The notes: generated from the letters alone by a model not told the origin. A stretch of DNA of 64,000 nucleotides from Candidatus Obscuribacterales bacterium (GCA_019744775.1 JAIETZ010000003.1:186001-250000); one strand, 5' to 3'. Counted from the first letter of the stretch, positions 7,581 to 16,366 are shown. Numbers and translations: made by a program.

Positions 7581-9365
7581 TTATGCCGGTACAGTTGCCG
7601 GCTGGTGCACCGGTAAATAGACAGTAAATGTTGTGCCTTGCCCGACTTGGCTGCGGCAGGCAATTGTGCCGTGATGCGCTTCTGTAATCTCTCGGCAGAG
7701 ATGCAGCCCGAGACCTGAGCCGGGTGCATATTTCTTGCCGGGCAAGCCTTGCCAGAATCTTTCAAACAATCTATCAATTTCCTCTTCAGGAATGCCCGGA
7801 CCGGAGTCCTGCACCGAGATAATTACCTGTTCGTAATCGACTTCTAAAGCAACTTTGATGAAGCCATCGGATGGTGTGAACTTCAAAGCGTTGTTCAACA
7901 AATTCTGCATCAGACGTTTGATGGACATGTAATCAGCTTGTCCAAATACTGGTGTGCGCGGACGATCAAACATCAATTCGATGTTGCGGCTTCTGGCAAG
8001 AATTTCAATTTCAGTGACAGCGTCGGAACAAAGCTTAGTCAAATTGCAGTCGCTGAGTTGCAAACTGCGTATGTCTCTTTCCAGGCGGTAAATGTCAATC
8101 AGGTTTCTTATCAAATCAATGAGATCCTCATTGCTTTGTTTCAATTGCAAGAGAACTTCTTTTTGGTTCTCGTCGAGATCACCTAGTTTGCCGCCGATTA
8201 GAATATCGAGAACACGATCTGCTCCGACAAGCGGATTTTTTAAATCGTGAGTGAGGGCAGCCATAAAGTCTTCACGCTCTTGTAAGACATGCAAATGATT
8301 GGCTTGTTCTTGCAGGCGTTTGCGTTCGGATATGTCACGACAAACCATGACACCACCTCTAATGCTTCCTGTTTTATCAATTAGCGGGCGGGCATTTACT
8401 GAGACAAATACACCGAATGGCCTGCGACCGTTGCGAATGAACATTTCCACATCATTAACTTCCTGTCCGCCGGCAGCAAGGGAGAGTGGAAATCTATCTG
8501 CAGGAAATGGTGTTTTTTGATCGGACAAGTAAAATCCATAATGCCTGGGCCATTCTTCAGGCATTAACTCGCAAGTGCCGAAGCCGACAATACGTTCGGC
8601 AGCCGGATTGAACATTACTAGATTCTTTGATTCGTCGCAGACCATAAGTCCTTCGGAAATACTGTCGAGAACGAGATTTAATAGGCGTCCTTTGGCTTGT
8701 AATTCACGTTCGGAGCGATCCAGTTCTGTGATGTGTTGATAAAGCCTACGCATCAGGATAAAGAACAAAAGCAAAATTACGGCATCAAGCAAAAGAAAAA
8801 CATTGGCGGCATTTTTGGAATCCAGTACGGATTGATCGACCTGTCCATTTAAATGCGCGATTACTTCTGTTTCGTGCGCAGCTGCCACCGAACGTAATTG
8901 ATCAAAGCCTTTGTTGGCTCCGTCGATAACTAGTGCTTCGCGTGCTGCGTCAAAACCTTTATTTTGCCTGGTGTTGATTATCTGCTGAATGCGGTCAAAC
9001 CTATTCTTGGACAAATTTTCCAGCTTTGCCAACCAGGACTGTCTTTCCGGAAATGAGGCATTGGCTATTTTTAATTCGGTTATGAAGCGTAAGAAGCCTG
9101 TCTGTGCCGTTTGGAACGACTGCAGATAGTCGTTGTCGCCTGTAATCACGTAACTCTCAGCACCGGCTTCGGCCGCCTTCATGGTGGTCAACGCTTCATG
9201 CAGTTGGCTTACATATTGGTAAGAATGGTTGATTGATCTTTCGAGATCCAAGAGTTTGAAAGCGTTTTTATAGGACAGCAAAAAGACATAACCGACTATC
9301 AGGAGTATCAGTCCTGAGCCAATAAAAAACTTTTTTGTTTTATCCCACTCTCCAGACATGGTCAA
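7581..9365 (-). CDS. Membrane histidine kinase, CHASE3-PAS-HisKA-HATPase
   Basis: A 594-aa two-component sensor. Order of parts: TM1 at about 14-32; extracytoplasmic CHASE3 domain at about 40-175 (with 'AEAGAESYVITGD'); TM2 at about 190-207; PAS domain at about 228-345 ('SISEGLMVCDESKNLVMFN'); HisKA with the phospho-accepting His near residue 374 in 'THDLKNP'; and an HATPase domain with N box 'NNALKFTP', G1 'DSGPGIP', F box and G2 'GSGLGLHL'. No response regulator is adjacent, so the partner and the signal are unknown. ATG start. Confidence 0.93.
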   Translation of the reverse strand: MTMSGEWDKTKKFFIGSGLILLIVGYVFLLSYKNAFKLLDLERSINHSYQYVSQLHEALTTMKAAEAGAESYVITGDNDYLQSFQTAQTGFLRFITELKIANASFPERQSWLAKLENLSKNRFDRIQQIINTRQNKGFDAAREALVIDGANKGFDQLRSVAAAHETEVIAHLNGQVDQSVLDSKNAANVFLLLDAVILLLFFILMRRLYQHITELDRSERELQAKGRLLNLVLDSISEGLMVCDESKNLVMFNPAAERIVGFGTCELMPEEWPRHYGFYLSDQKTPFPADRFPLSLAAGGQEVNDVEMFIRNGRRPFGVFVSVNARPLIDKTGSIRGGVMVCRDISERKRLQEQANHLHVLQEREDFMAALTHDLKNPLVGADRVLDILIGGKLGDLDENQKEVLLQLKQSNEDLIDLIRNLIDIYRLERDIRSLQLSDCNLTKLCSDAVTEIEILARSRNIELMFDRPRTPVFGQADYMSIKRLMQNLLNNALKFTPSDGFIKVALEVDYEQVIISVQDSGPGIPEEEIDRLFERFWQGLPGKKYAPGSGLGLHLCREITEAHHGTIACRSQVGQGTTFTVYLPVHQPATVPA

Positions 9366-9525
9366 AACAACCGTTGGTTATGTATTTCAGCCGCTCACAA
9401 GTCTAATTTGCCCAAAAAAGCCATAGGAATAAACAATAAAACTTAAGCTTATTTCCTTATTGCGTTACTTTTGGCTAAGTAGTGTGTGTTTGGTTCATTT
9501 CGACGACTTTCCGGGGCTCAGTTAC

Positions 9526-9534
9526 TGCTAAAAT
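9526..9534 (+). promoter_or_regulatory. Extended -10 element of the HTH-selW-cmk unit
   Basis: TGC-TAAAAT is an extended -10 match. It would start transcription near 9541, before the chosen start codon at 9573 and after the alternative upstream start at 9486. The same TGCTAAAAT string occurs ahead of the ATPase gene at 44152. Confidence 0.4.
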
Positions 9535-9572
9535 TTGACGGTTATTGGACTAGCATGAGGTTGGCAGGCACT

Positions 9573-10229
9573 ATGTCTACAGAGACTGGCACAAACCCGG
9601 AAACCAATGTAAACGACATACCGCAAGAAGCCGCTCCCGAGCCGAGCGTCGAGATACCGCGTCCAACCCTTACCCTGAGGGAAGCTGCCGCCATAATGGG
9701 CAAGTCGCTACGTTCACTTGAGCGCAGTATCCTGGGCAAATGGGGCAACAAGCTGCCGGCAGGCTGGTCTGCACGTAAGATAGACACCGAGTCAGGTCAA
9801 GAATGGCGAATCATCCCGCCTCCAGGGTTTCGCTTAAGACATATCTTCTCGGATGCTAATGAGACTGCCGAATCAAATGACGAAATGGAAAAGCCGGTAG
9901 AAACAAAACGCCGTTTGCCGCGCCAACTAAATTCCTCTATCGAGAGTCCGGCTATTGTTATAGACCGCACTGATGAAGTAGAAAATCTTTTGCGCGAACT
10001 TCTGCAAGTGCAAAGACAGCTTTCCGAGGAAAGACGCCTGCGCATGGAGGACCTCCGTCTGATAACCCAGATGCAGGGTTCAATGAGATTGCTTGAAACC
10101 AATGCCAATGAGACTAGCCGTCTGAAAGAAGAGTTGGTGCTTGTGAAAAACGAATTCCAATCTCTGAAAGTTGACTATTTGGCTGTTGTCAACGCTCCCT
10201 GGTGGAAGCGCTTATTCAAGCAAAAGTAA
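9573..10229 (+). CDS. Helix-turn-helix and coiled-coil protein, function unknown
   Basis: A 218-aa protein with an N-terminal acidic tail, a small HTH-like domain at about 30-85 ('LTLREAAAIMGKSLRSLER', followed by a Trp-rich 'wing' and 'GQEWRI'), a variable linker, and a Glu/Arg-rich coiled coil at about 140-205 ending in 'PWWKRLFKQK'. The layout resembles excisionase/MerR-type DNA-binding heads joined to a coiled coil, so a DNA-binding role is inferred. The frame is open from 9486, but the likely promoter at 9526-9534 points to the ATG at 9573 (or 9555). The SelW-like gene begins 29 bp downstream, suggesting one transcript. Confidence 0.7.
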   Translation: MSTETGTNPETNVNDIPQEAAPEPSVEIPRPTLTLREAAAIMGKSLRSLERSILGKWGNKLPAGWSARKIDTESGQEWRIIPPPGFRLRHIFSDANETAESNDEMEKPVETKRRLPRQLNSSIESPAIVIDRTDEVENLLRELLQVQRQLSEERRLRMEDLRLITQMQGSMRLLETNANETSRLKEELVLVKNEFQSLKVDYLAVVNAPWWKRLFKQK

Positions 10230-10258
10230 ATAAGTCCAGCAAATAAGTGGAGAGGGTA

Positions 10259-10594
10259 ATGAGTCAAGCTGACGCGTTTGTAATTACATATTGTGGTGCT
10301 TGAGGTTACAGGCAACGGGCTGTCAGGTTGGCAGCCGAGTTAGAAGTACAGCTTGGTCTCAATTCAGAACTCAATCAAGGTTCTGGCGGCATCTTTGAAG
10401 TTGAGTACCAAGGACAAAACGTTTTTTCCAAGAAAGCATTCAACCGCTTTCCGGAAGACGGAGAGGTGGTGGCGATAGTGACACTTATGGGACAGGGAAT
10501 GTCACTCAAAGAAGCACAGGATAAGGCTGCTGAGGGAATTGCACAGGGACCATCTTTCATGGAATGGTTGAGCAAATTCTTCAAAAAGGACTAA
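10259..10594 (+). CDS. SelW-like selenoprotein with in-frame TGA (selenocysteine)
   Basis: Read with the TGA at 10301-10303 as selenocysteine, the gene gives 111 residues of the SelT/SelW/SelH (Rdx) thioredoxin-like family. The N-terminus is 'ITYCGAUGYRQRAVRLAAEL', which is the family redox motif CxxU followed by GY and R; the rest has 'GGIFEVEYQG', 'VFSKKAFNRFP' and 'EDGEVV', all family hallmarks. U is residue 15, C is residue 12. Starting instead at the TTG at 10328 would remove the active site and the first beta-strand of the domain, so decoding of TGA is the better reading. ATG 10259 has GGAG at 10249-10252. A SECIS-like hairpin follows the TGA. Lies between the HTH gene and cmk with short gaps. 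No selA/B/C/D gene is present in this window. Confidence 0.85.
10318..10336 (+). promoter_or_regulatory. Bacterial SECIS-like hairpin
   Basis: GGCTG (10318-10322) pairs with CAGCC (10332-10336); T-G and C-G pairs extend the stem to a loop AGGTT (10325-10329). The loop Gs are about 22 nt after the TGA, inside the 16-37 nt range of bacterial SECIS elements, and the loop is close to the AGGUCU loop of E. coli fdhF. Known role: binding SelB with the selenocysteyl-tRNA. Confidence 0.75.
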
Positions 10595-10600
10595 AAACTT

Positions 10601-11287
10601 TTGGCTGAGCAAAGAGATCTGGTGATTGCCATTGATGGACCGGCAGGCGCCGGTAAATCGACAGTGGCGCAAATGGTGGCACAGAAACTCCAATACCTTT
10701 ACTTGGATACCGGTGCTATGTACCGCGCGGTCACCTATCTTGTAGTGAAGCGCGGTGTCAATCCGGATGATGAAAATGCTGTGACGGAAACAGCCAGACA
10801 GGCAGATATTGAACTTAAGAGCAGTGTCGATGGCTCAGGCAAACCGAGAGTGTTTGTCAATGGTGAAGAGATAACAGACAAGATTCGCACAAGGGAAATT
10901 TCCAATCTGGTCAGTCCTTTGTCGGCAATTGCGTCAGTGCGTTCAATTCTTGTTGATCAACAAAGAAAGCTCGCTGCCGGCGGCAAAGTTGTCTTGGATG
11001 GACGTGATATCGGCACTGTTGTTTTGCCGAATGCCGATGTAAAAATATTTCTGACGGCGTCTTCTGAAGAACGCGCCAGAAGAAGACTGAAGGATCTCGA
11101 GAAATCAGGCGAGACGGCCGATTTCCAGGAATTACTTGCTGAAATCGAAGCACGCGACAAGCGTGACTCAACAAGAGAAGTGGCACCTTTAAAAGTTGCC
11201 GATGGCGGTATCGTCGTCGACACCGATAGTCTGACAATTGATCAAGTCGTGGGCAAGATTTTAGATATTTGCGCTACGAAGAATTAG
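10601..11287 (+). CDS. cmk: Cytidylate kinase
   Basis: Phosphorylates CMP and dCMP with ATP to give CDP and dCDP in pyrimidine nucleotide salvage. The 228-aa product has the P-loop 'GPAGAGKST' at residues 13-21, 'YLDTGAMYRAV', the CMP-binding insert typical of the long bacterial form, 'VVLDGRDIGTVV' and the lid region 'ERARRRL'. TTG start, 6 bp after the SelW-like gene and with AAGGA about 11 nt upstream, so probably translated from the same message. The stop is 1 bp from the end of the convergent helicase gene. Confidence 0.95.
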   Translation: MAEQRDLVIAIDGPAGAGKSTVAQMVAQKLQYLYLDTGAMYRAVTYLVVKRGVNPDDENAVTETARQADIELKSSVDGSGKPRVFVNGEEITDKIRTREISNLVSPLSAIASVRSILVDQQRKLAAGGKVVLDGRDIGTVVLPNADVKIFLTASSEERARRRLKDLEKSGETADFQELLAEIEARDKRDSTREVAPLKVADGGIVVDTDSLTIDQVVGKILDICATKN

Positions 11288-11288
11288 A

Positions 11289-13607
11289 CTAAAAATCTTC
11301 GCGGACTTCGTCGCGGGCAATGAGAGCTTCTGTTTTTTGACAAAGAGCAACAAGAGGCTCCGGCATGCCTGGTGCGCGTATAAATTGCCGGCAGAGATCA
11401 AGTGTGCGCCGCAACGCACGCACTACATCGCCTTCATCGAATGGGCTGGCATTGCGAATCTCGTCCCAAGTGGCACCCTCCGCCCACATCTGGCAGATAC
11501 CGGAAAATAGCGGACTAAAGCTTACGGGTACTTCAATTTCAAATTCCTTTTGCAGGCGCAAAACGTGTTTGGCGGTTTTGAGAATTTGTCCAAGGGCTAT
11601 TTCCACGTGCGGTGAAATTGACGCTCTATTGGATGACACTCGGTCGTCTTCTGTGACAAGGGCTGTAATAACAGCTGCTAATTCGGCAGGTTTTAGTGTT
11701 TCTAGAACGCCACTCAAGGCAACTTCTGTTAAGAAGAGTTCGTTAGTGCCTCTTATCGTGGCGGCCATCAGACCGAGCTGGGTGGGCGTGTCGCCCTGTA
11801 TATAACCTTCAATGCGTAAGATGTTAGCCAAGGCTTCAAAAGTTCTCCAGTAACGCCCTGATTGCCAGTGTATGCGTTTTTCAATTTGCTTGTGTCTGGC
11901 GCGCAGATGGTCAATGCGCTCGGTTTGTTTGCTGCAAGGTTTTTGCACAGGACAACCATGGCAGGGCATGCCATTTGCCTGGTCGAGCATTTCCTTCATT
12001 TGTGTTTTTACTTCTGCAAGGGCAACGCTGCCTTCTTGAGCATGAGCTTTGGAAAGCCCTTTTTGAATCTGTTTGAGTTGTTTTTCTTTAGTATGTACTG
12101 CTTCAAGGCGCTTTTTGTAGAGCGGCAAATTGCCCAATACTTTTGGACACAAAGGCTTAGCCAAGCTTTCCAATTCGCGTTCTATCTGCATGGTTTGCAA
12201 ATAGAGAGGTTCTAATTCCTGGCTGACCATGAATTGTCCAAAGGACTTTTCAATAAGCTCTTGGGCTTCTTCAATGCTGTGTCTTTGCAGCAGGTTGAGA
12301 ATCATGCCATATGAAGGCGTGAAGCGACTGGATAATGGATCTGCCGGTGCCTGGGCTAGTTTGCCGGCATCCTCTACTGGTTCAAATGGATGATGCAAAA
12401 CGACTACGTGCCCGACTTCGTCCATGCCTCGTCTGCCGGCACGTCCGGACATTTGTAAGAATTCGCTTGCGGTTAGTTGCCTGTGTCCTTCGTCGGCACG
12501 TTTGGAAATTGAGCTGATGATGGTTGTTCTTGCCGGCATGTTAATCCCTGCAGCAAGAGTCTCTGTTGCGAAAACTACTTTCAATAGACCCTTTTGGAAA
12601 AGCTTTTCCACCATTGCTTTCCATGAAGGCAACATGCCTGCGTGGTGAACGGACATGCCCTCAAATAGATAAGGTAAATGCGGATGGTTTTTTAAATTAG
12701 GGTTATCACCGACGAAATGATCAACTTGTTTCTTGAGTTCTTCTTCTTCCTCGTGACTCAGCAGGGGAATGCCGCGTGCCTTTAGCATTGATTCTTCGCA
12801 GCCGCGTCTGGAGAATAGGAAATAAATAGCCGGCAGCATATTGCGAGAAGCCATTGTCGCCAGAATATCGCCTGGTCGCGGAGACATGCTGGCGATGATG
12901 CTTCGACGATTGCCTTTAAAAGTCTTTTTGCTGCGACCAAAGTGTTCTTTAAGACTCTTGTTTGTGCCTTGTCCGGGAGTAAGCAAAGGGTAAAGATGGC
13001 GAGCTCCGAAGTAGTAAAAGCGTAGTGGCACGGGACGAAAACTTGATGTAACAAGTTCTGTCGGCCCGTGTGTTTCGTCTATCCATTGTGTCAGTTCTTG
13101 GGCATTGGCAATGGTGGCGGAAAGCGCTACCAGCTGAATGTTTTTGGGAGCGTAAATAATCGACTCTTCCCAAACAGTGCCTCGTTGCGCATCGTTCATG
13201 TAATGACATTCATCTAAAATGACGAAAGAAACATCGCGCAGGTTGCGGTCGATATCACCAAGGGCGGTTCCGTAAAGCATATTGCGAAAGACTTCTGTTG
13301 TCATAACGACAATGGCTGCGTCTCTATTGATGGAAACATCGCCTGTTAAAAGACCGACCTTCTCATCACCGAACTTCATGCGGAAATCGTAAAACTTTTG
13401 ATTGGACAGGGCTTTTAGAGGCGTTGTGTAGAAACAACGCTTATTGGCTGCCAGAGCCATTTCTACAGCATACTCGGCAATGACTGTTTTGCCTGAACCT
13501 GTCGGTGAAGAGACTACAACGCTCTTGCCTTCTTCCAAGTGTTGAATAGCTTGTAATTGAAAATCGTCAAGCTTGAAAGAGAAAAAATTGTCAGGACTTA
13601 ATTGCAA
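11289..13607 (-). CDS. Ski2/Mtr4-like superfamily II helicase
   Basis: A 772-aa DExH helicase, expected to unwind RNA with ATP. Motifs seen: Walker A 'SPTGSGKT' near residue 35, 'DECHYMND' (motif II), 'LSATIAN' (motif III), 'ATETLAAGINMPA' (motif V region) and 'QMSGRAGRRGMDEVG' (motif VI), the last being typical of the Ski2/Mtr4 (DOB1) group. The C-terminal 300 residues include a Cys cluster 'CHGCPVQKPC' and a DSHCT-like helical domain. Such proteins occur in cyanobacteria and actinobacteria with roles in RNA processing that are not well settled. ATG start; no neighbour in the same transcript is evident. Confidence 0.9.
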   Translation of the reverse strand: MQLSPDNFFSFKLDDFQLQAIQHLEEGKSVVVSSPTGSGKTVIAEYAVEMALAANKRCFYTTPLKALSNQKFYDFRMKFGDEKVGLLTGDVSINRDAAIVVMTTEVFRNMLYGTALGDIDRNLRDVSFVILDECHYMNDAQRGTVWEESIIYAPKNIQLVALSATIANAQELTQWIDETHGPTELVTSSFRPVPLRFYYFGARHLYPLLTPGQGTNKSLKEHFGRSKKTFKGNRRSIIASMSPRPGDILATMASRNMLPAIYFLFSRRGCEESMLKARGIPLLSHEEEEELKKQVDHFVGDNPNLKNHPHLPYLFEGMSVHHAGMLPSWKAMVEKLFQKGLLKVVFATETLAAGINMPARTTIISSISKRADEGHRQLTASEFLQMSGRAGRRGMDEVGHVVVLHHPFEPVEDAGKLAQAPADPLSSRFTPSYGMILNLLQRHSIEEAQELIEKSFGQFMVSQELEPLYLQTMQIERELESLAKPLCPKVLGNLPLYKKRLEAVHTKEKQLKQIQKGLSKAHAQEGSVALAEVKTQMKEMLDQANGMPCHGCPVQKPCSKQTERIDHLRARHKQIEKRIHWQSGRYWRTFEALANILRIEGYIQGDTPTQLGLMAATIRGTNELFLTEVALSGVLETLKPAELAAVITALVTEDDRVSSNRASISPHVEIALGQILKTAKHVLRLQKEFEIEVPVSFSPLFSGICQMWAEGATWDEIRNASPFDEGDVVRALRRTLDLCRQFIRAPGMPEPLVALCQKTEALIARDEVREDF

Positions 13608-13705
13608 GGTGAAAGGAGGCTAAGCGCCCGGATTGAGTTAACGGCTAAATCATAGCAGGGATGGGGCTTTTCAGGGGCATAATCGCCTTAAGGCAAATGG
13701 CATAT

Positions 13706-13711
13706 TATAAT
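13706..13711 (+). promoter_or_regulatory. -10 box of the tRNA-Pro gene
   Basis: Perfect TATAAT nine bases before the tRNA; no clear -35 box. Confidence 0.5.
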
Positions 13712-13719
13712 AGTCCTGC

Positions 13720-13794
13720 CGGGACGTGGCGCAGGGGTAGCGCGCACCCTTGGGGTGGGTGAGGCCGGAGGTTCAATTCCTCTCGTCCCGACCA
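13720..13794 (+). tRNA. tRNA-Pro (anticodon GGG)
   Basis: Complete cloverleaf: acceptor stem CGGGACG / CGTCCCG, D stem GCGC/GCGC, anticodon stem CACCC/GGGTG with loop TTGGGGT (anticodon GGG at 13752-13754), T arm with TTCAATT, and an encoded ACCA end. Reads CCC (and CCU by wobble) proline codons. It is followed by a terminator. Confidence 0.97.
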
Positions 13795-13807
13795 TAACAG
13801 GAAGCCG

Positions 13808-13837
13808 AGCCGGACCATTTGGTCCGGCTTTTCTTTT
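13808..13837 (+). terminator. Intrinsic terminator of tRNA-Pro
   Basis: Nine-bp perfect stem AGCCGGACC / GGTCCGGCT with an ATTT loop, followed by TTTCTTTT. Starts 14 nt after the tRNA. Confidence 0.9.
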
Positions 13838-13842
13838 CGGAT

Positions 13843-14280
13843 TTATTCTAGTTTGTTTTCGTCTAATAGAGTCTTGAGCATGCCTTGTCTGTGAGAAAGG
13901 CTTGCTTGGTTCTTTTTCTGTTTTTCGTCTTCTTTTTGCTGACTGAAAACTTGGTAGTTGCCCCAGTCAAACAAGTTCGCCGGGTTACCAATCCAGATTT
14001 CTTTGATGTTCTTATCATCGACTTTCAGATTGTCGTGCACTTTGCCGTCTTCTGTTTTGCAAAATACTTTTTGTGTTTTGTCGGCGTCTAGACGAGTTTG
14101 CAAACTAACTTCATTGTAGATGGCGCGAAACTCTTCGGCAGAAGTATTGTGAAAAAGAGTTGAAAATTTATAGCTGGCTTTGTCGGCCATAGACTTGCGC
14201 TCACTGTCGTGCTTGCCGGACATATCCAAAACATCTTTGGCGATATTTTCTGGTGTAAAAGGAAGTTCTTTGTCGGACAT
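13843..14280 (-). CDS. Hypothetical soluble protein
   Basis: 145 aa, rich in charged residues, with no signal peptide or membrane segment. I do not recognise a domain. It starts 'MSDKELPFTPENIAKDVLDM' and has a Lys/Glu-rich tail ('QQKEDEKQKKNQ'). No good Shine-Dalgarno precedes the ATG at 14280. A better-looking site (AGGAG before an ATG at about 14360) opens a different frame that does not look like a protein, so the exact start is uncertain. It lies downstream of pilT on the same strand, 128 bp away. Confidence 0.55.
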   Translation of the reverse strand: MSDKELPFTPENIAKDVLDMSGKHDSERKSMADKASYKFSTLFHNTSAEEFRAIYNEVSLQTRLDADKTQKVFCKTEDGKVHDNLKVDDKNIKEIWIGNPANLFDWGNYQVFSQQKEDEKQKKNQASLSHRQGMLKTLLDENKLE

Positions 14281-14408
14281 GATCTTGAACCATTTGTAAG
14301 GAAAAGCGGTAAGGAAAAGTTTTTGATCCAGGAAATCTTCAGCACAAAAAGAGAGTGCATGGGACTCCTGATTTCAATATACCCAAATTCGGCCAAAAAT
14401 GGACAAAT

Positions 14409-15506
14409 TTAAGCGCCGGTGGAGGCACCTTTTAATATACGTTCCATTTCGACTTGGTTGAGAGCATAGCGGCGTGCCGTGTCGGAGTCTATAAAGCCCT
14501 CTCGATAAGCGTTGTAGATGCTGCCGTCCATTGTCTGCATGCCTTCAAATGTTGAATTGCGAATGTACTCGTTAATGGCTTCAATATTGTTGCCGAGAAT
14601 TGCTTCCTGAATGGTCAGATTGTTGAGCATGATTTCGTGCACTGCCATACGTCCGCCGTCACGCAACGGCAATAGTTGTTGAGCAATTACAGCCTTAAGT
14701 GAATTGGCTAGTTGCTGGCGAATTTGCTCTTGTTCGGCCGAGTCGAACATACCCATTATTCTTTGGATTGTTTTTGGTGCCGAAGATGTGTGCAAGGTGG
14801 AAAGCACTAATAGCCCGGTCTCAGCGCCTCTCAGCGCCCCTAAAATCGTTTCCCGGTCACGTAGCTCACCGATGAGTAAAACGTTCGGGTCGGCACGCAG
14901 GGCAACGCGTAAAGCGGTGGCAAAGGATCTTGTCGAGAAACCAATTTCTCTTTGTGTGATGATGCAACGTTTTGGACGGTGAACAAATTCCACCGGGTCT
15001 TCCATCGTGTAAATATGTGAGAGTTCTCGCTCATTGATGGCATCAAGCATGCCGGCAAGTGTTGTAGATTTGCCGGCTCCTGTAACACCTGTGACAAGTA
15101 TTAGTCCGGAGCGCGAGTGAGTAAGTTCCTCAATTACAGGCGGTAATCCAAGTTGAACGATAGTTGGTGCCACAGGCGGTATAATACGCATGGCCGCTCC
15201 GAGCGCATCGAGGTCTGTGTACAAGTTGATACGAACACGAGCCTTGTCGCCGAATTGCAAACCAATGTCTATTTCGTGTTTTTGATCAAATTCAGCTTGC
15301 TGTCTTGGATCCAGTAAGGATAAAAGTGTTGATTTAAGCGCTTCAGGAGTGAATACTGGCAGACCGGAAACCGCACGAATGCTGCCGTCGATACGTAAGA
15401 CAGGTGCCATGCCCGACTTGAAGTGAATATCCGAAGCCTTATATTCGAGGGCAAGATCAAGGATCTGCTCGACTGAAACGGGTAGATTGCGGGCGTCAAC
15501 TGACAT
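14409..15506 (-). CDS. pilT: Type IV pilus retraction ATPase PilT
   Basis: A 365-aa hexameric secretion ATPase that drives depolymerisation of type IV pili and hence twitching motility. Seen: N-terminal 'ASDIHFKSG', Walker A 'GVTGAGKST' near 138-146, Asp box 'IYTMEDPVEFVH', Walker B region 'LIGELRDRET', the His box 'TLHTSSAPKTIQRI', and the PilT-type C-terminus. It lacks the MshEN/GspE N-terminal domain found in assembly ATPases, as expected for PilT. The sigma factor gene ends 14 bp upstream, so the two are probably one operon. Confidence 0.94.
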   Translation of the reverse strand: MSVDARNLPVSVEQILDLALEYKASDIHFKSGMAPVLRIDGSIRAVSGLPVFTPEALKSTLLSLLDPRQQAEFDQKHEIDIGLQFGDKARVRINLYTDLDALGAAMRIIPPVAPTIVQLGLPPVIEELTHSRSGLILVTGVTGAGKSTTLAGMLDAINERELSHIYTMEDPVEFVHRPKRCIITQREIGFSTRSFATALRVALRADPNVLLIGELRDRETILGALRGAETGLLVLSTLHTSSAPKTIQRIMGMFDSAEQEQIRQQLANSLKAVIAQQLLPLRDGGRMAVHEIMLNNLTIQEAILGNNIEAINEYIRNSTFEGMQTMDGSIYNAYREGFIDSDTARRYALNQVEMERILKGASTGA

Positions 15507-15520
15507 TTTTACTGAAGGAC

Positions 15521-16267
15521 CTATATTATCTCTGTGCCGAGTATGCCTTTTAAACTCTTGAGGCCGGAATTAACGGCACGTGACACAACCATCTCTGATA
15601 AACCCAGTATCCGGGCCGTTTCCTTCTGTGTCAAATCATAGAAGAAAACAAACTGTACAATCTTGCTTGTTTTATCGGATAGTTTTTGAACGGCATTGGC
15701 AATAAGTTCTCTGTCTTCCTCAGCCAATTGGAAATCTTGATACTTTTTGTCGGGCACCATGTCGTTGAGGCTGCGATGATCCTCGTCTTCATTGGTATCA
15801 CCGTTAGATTCTAATGACTCATAATGCGTGCAGGCATCCCACGACTGTTGGGCAGCCAGTATCTCGTGTTGAGCGATACCGGAATTTTCCGACAGCTCAT
15901 GCAAGGTTGGTGCTCGTCCCAGCTCTCTGGATAACGTCTCTTCCAGATGTCCTATCGCTGAATTTATTTCGTTGAATTTGCGAGGCACCTGCACAAGACA
16001 GGCATTGTCGCGCAAGTAGTGGAGAATTTCGCCCTTGATATAACAAGTTGCCACAGTTTTGAAGCTGGCCTTACTTCTTTCCGGATCGTAGTAACGAATA
16101 GCTTTTAAGAGGCCAATTGCCCCAACTTGCTCAAGATCCTCGAGCAAATCCGGGCGTGTTCTGGAATAGCGTCTGGCAATGCGCCCGACAAGAGACATAT
16201 GATCTTTGACCAACTGGTCAGAAGATTTCCGCCCCGAATTGTCGGCCGCTAATCGAAGGGTGCCCAT
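15521..16267 (-). CDS. SigF/SigB-type alternative sigma factor
   Basis: A 248-aa RNA polymerase sigma factor with region 2 ('DLEQVGAIGLLKAIRYYDPER', about 45-65), 'ASFKTVATCYIKGEILHYLR', region 3 ('LSRELGRAPTLHEL') and region 4 ('LTQKETARILGLSEMVVSRA', about 210-230). It belongs to the sigma-70 family group 3 (SigB/SigF/SigG type). In the cyanobacterium Synechocystis, SigF controls pilus genes; its position directly upstream of pilT suggests a similar role here (inference). No anti-sigma gene is adjacent, though a STAS protein is found at 34646-34939. ATG start. Confidence 0.9.
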   Translation of the reverse strand: MGTLRLAADNSGRKSSDQLVKDHMSLVGRIARRYSRTRPDLLEDLEQVGAIGLLKAIRYYDPERSKASFKTVATCYIKGEILHYLRDNACLVQVPRKFNEINSAIGHLEETLSRELGRAPTLHELSENSGIAQHEILAAQQSWDACTHYESLESNGDTNEDEDHRSLNDMVPDKKYQDFQLAEEDRELIANAVQKLSDKTSKIVQFVFFYDLTQKETARILGLSEMVVSRAVNSGLKSLKGILGTEII

Positions 16268-16336
16268 GTGTTATCCCGTAAAGACGTGCGTAGCTTGTCC
16301 CCACAAGATCTTTCCCGGTTAGCCTAAAGATTAAAC

Positions 16337-16366
16337 TTGACAAGCAGCCCTGAAGCAGGGTAAAAA
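16337..16366 (+). promoter_or_regulatory. Candidate promoter of the histidine kinase gene
   Basis: TTGACA (16337-16342), 18-bp spacer, TAAAAA (16361-16366). A second possible -10, TACAAT, lies at 16391-16396, immediately after the inverted repeat CGGAG-N6-CTCCG (16374-16389), which could be an operator. Confidence 0.4.

Noticed and set aside
14088-14360. Alternative gene starting at an ATG with AGGAG near 14360, minus strand
   Set aside because: The frame overlaps the hypothetical gene 13843-14280 in another phase, and its product has the composition of an out-of-frame translation; the start signal alone is not enough.
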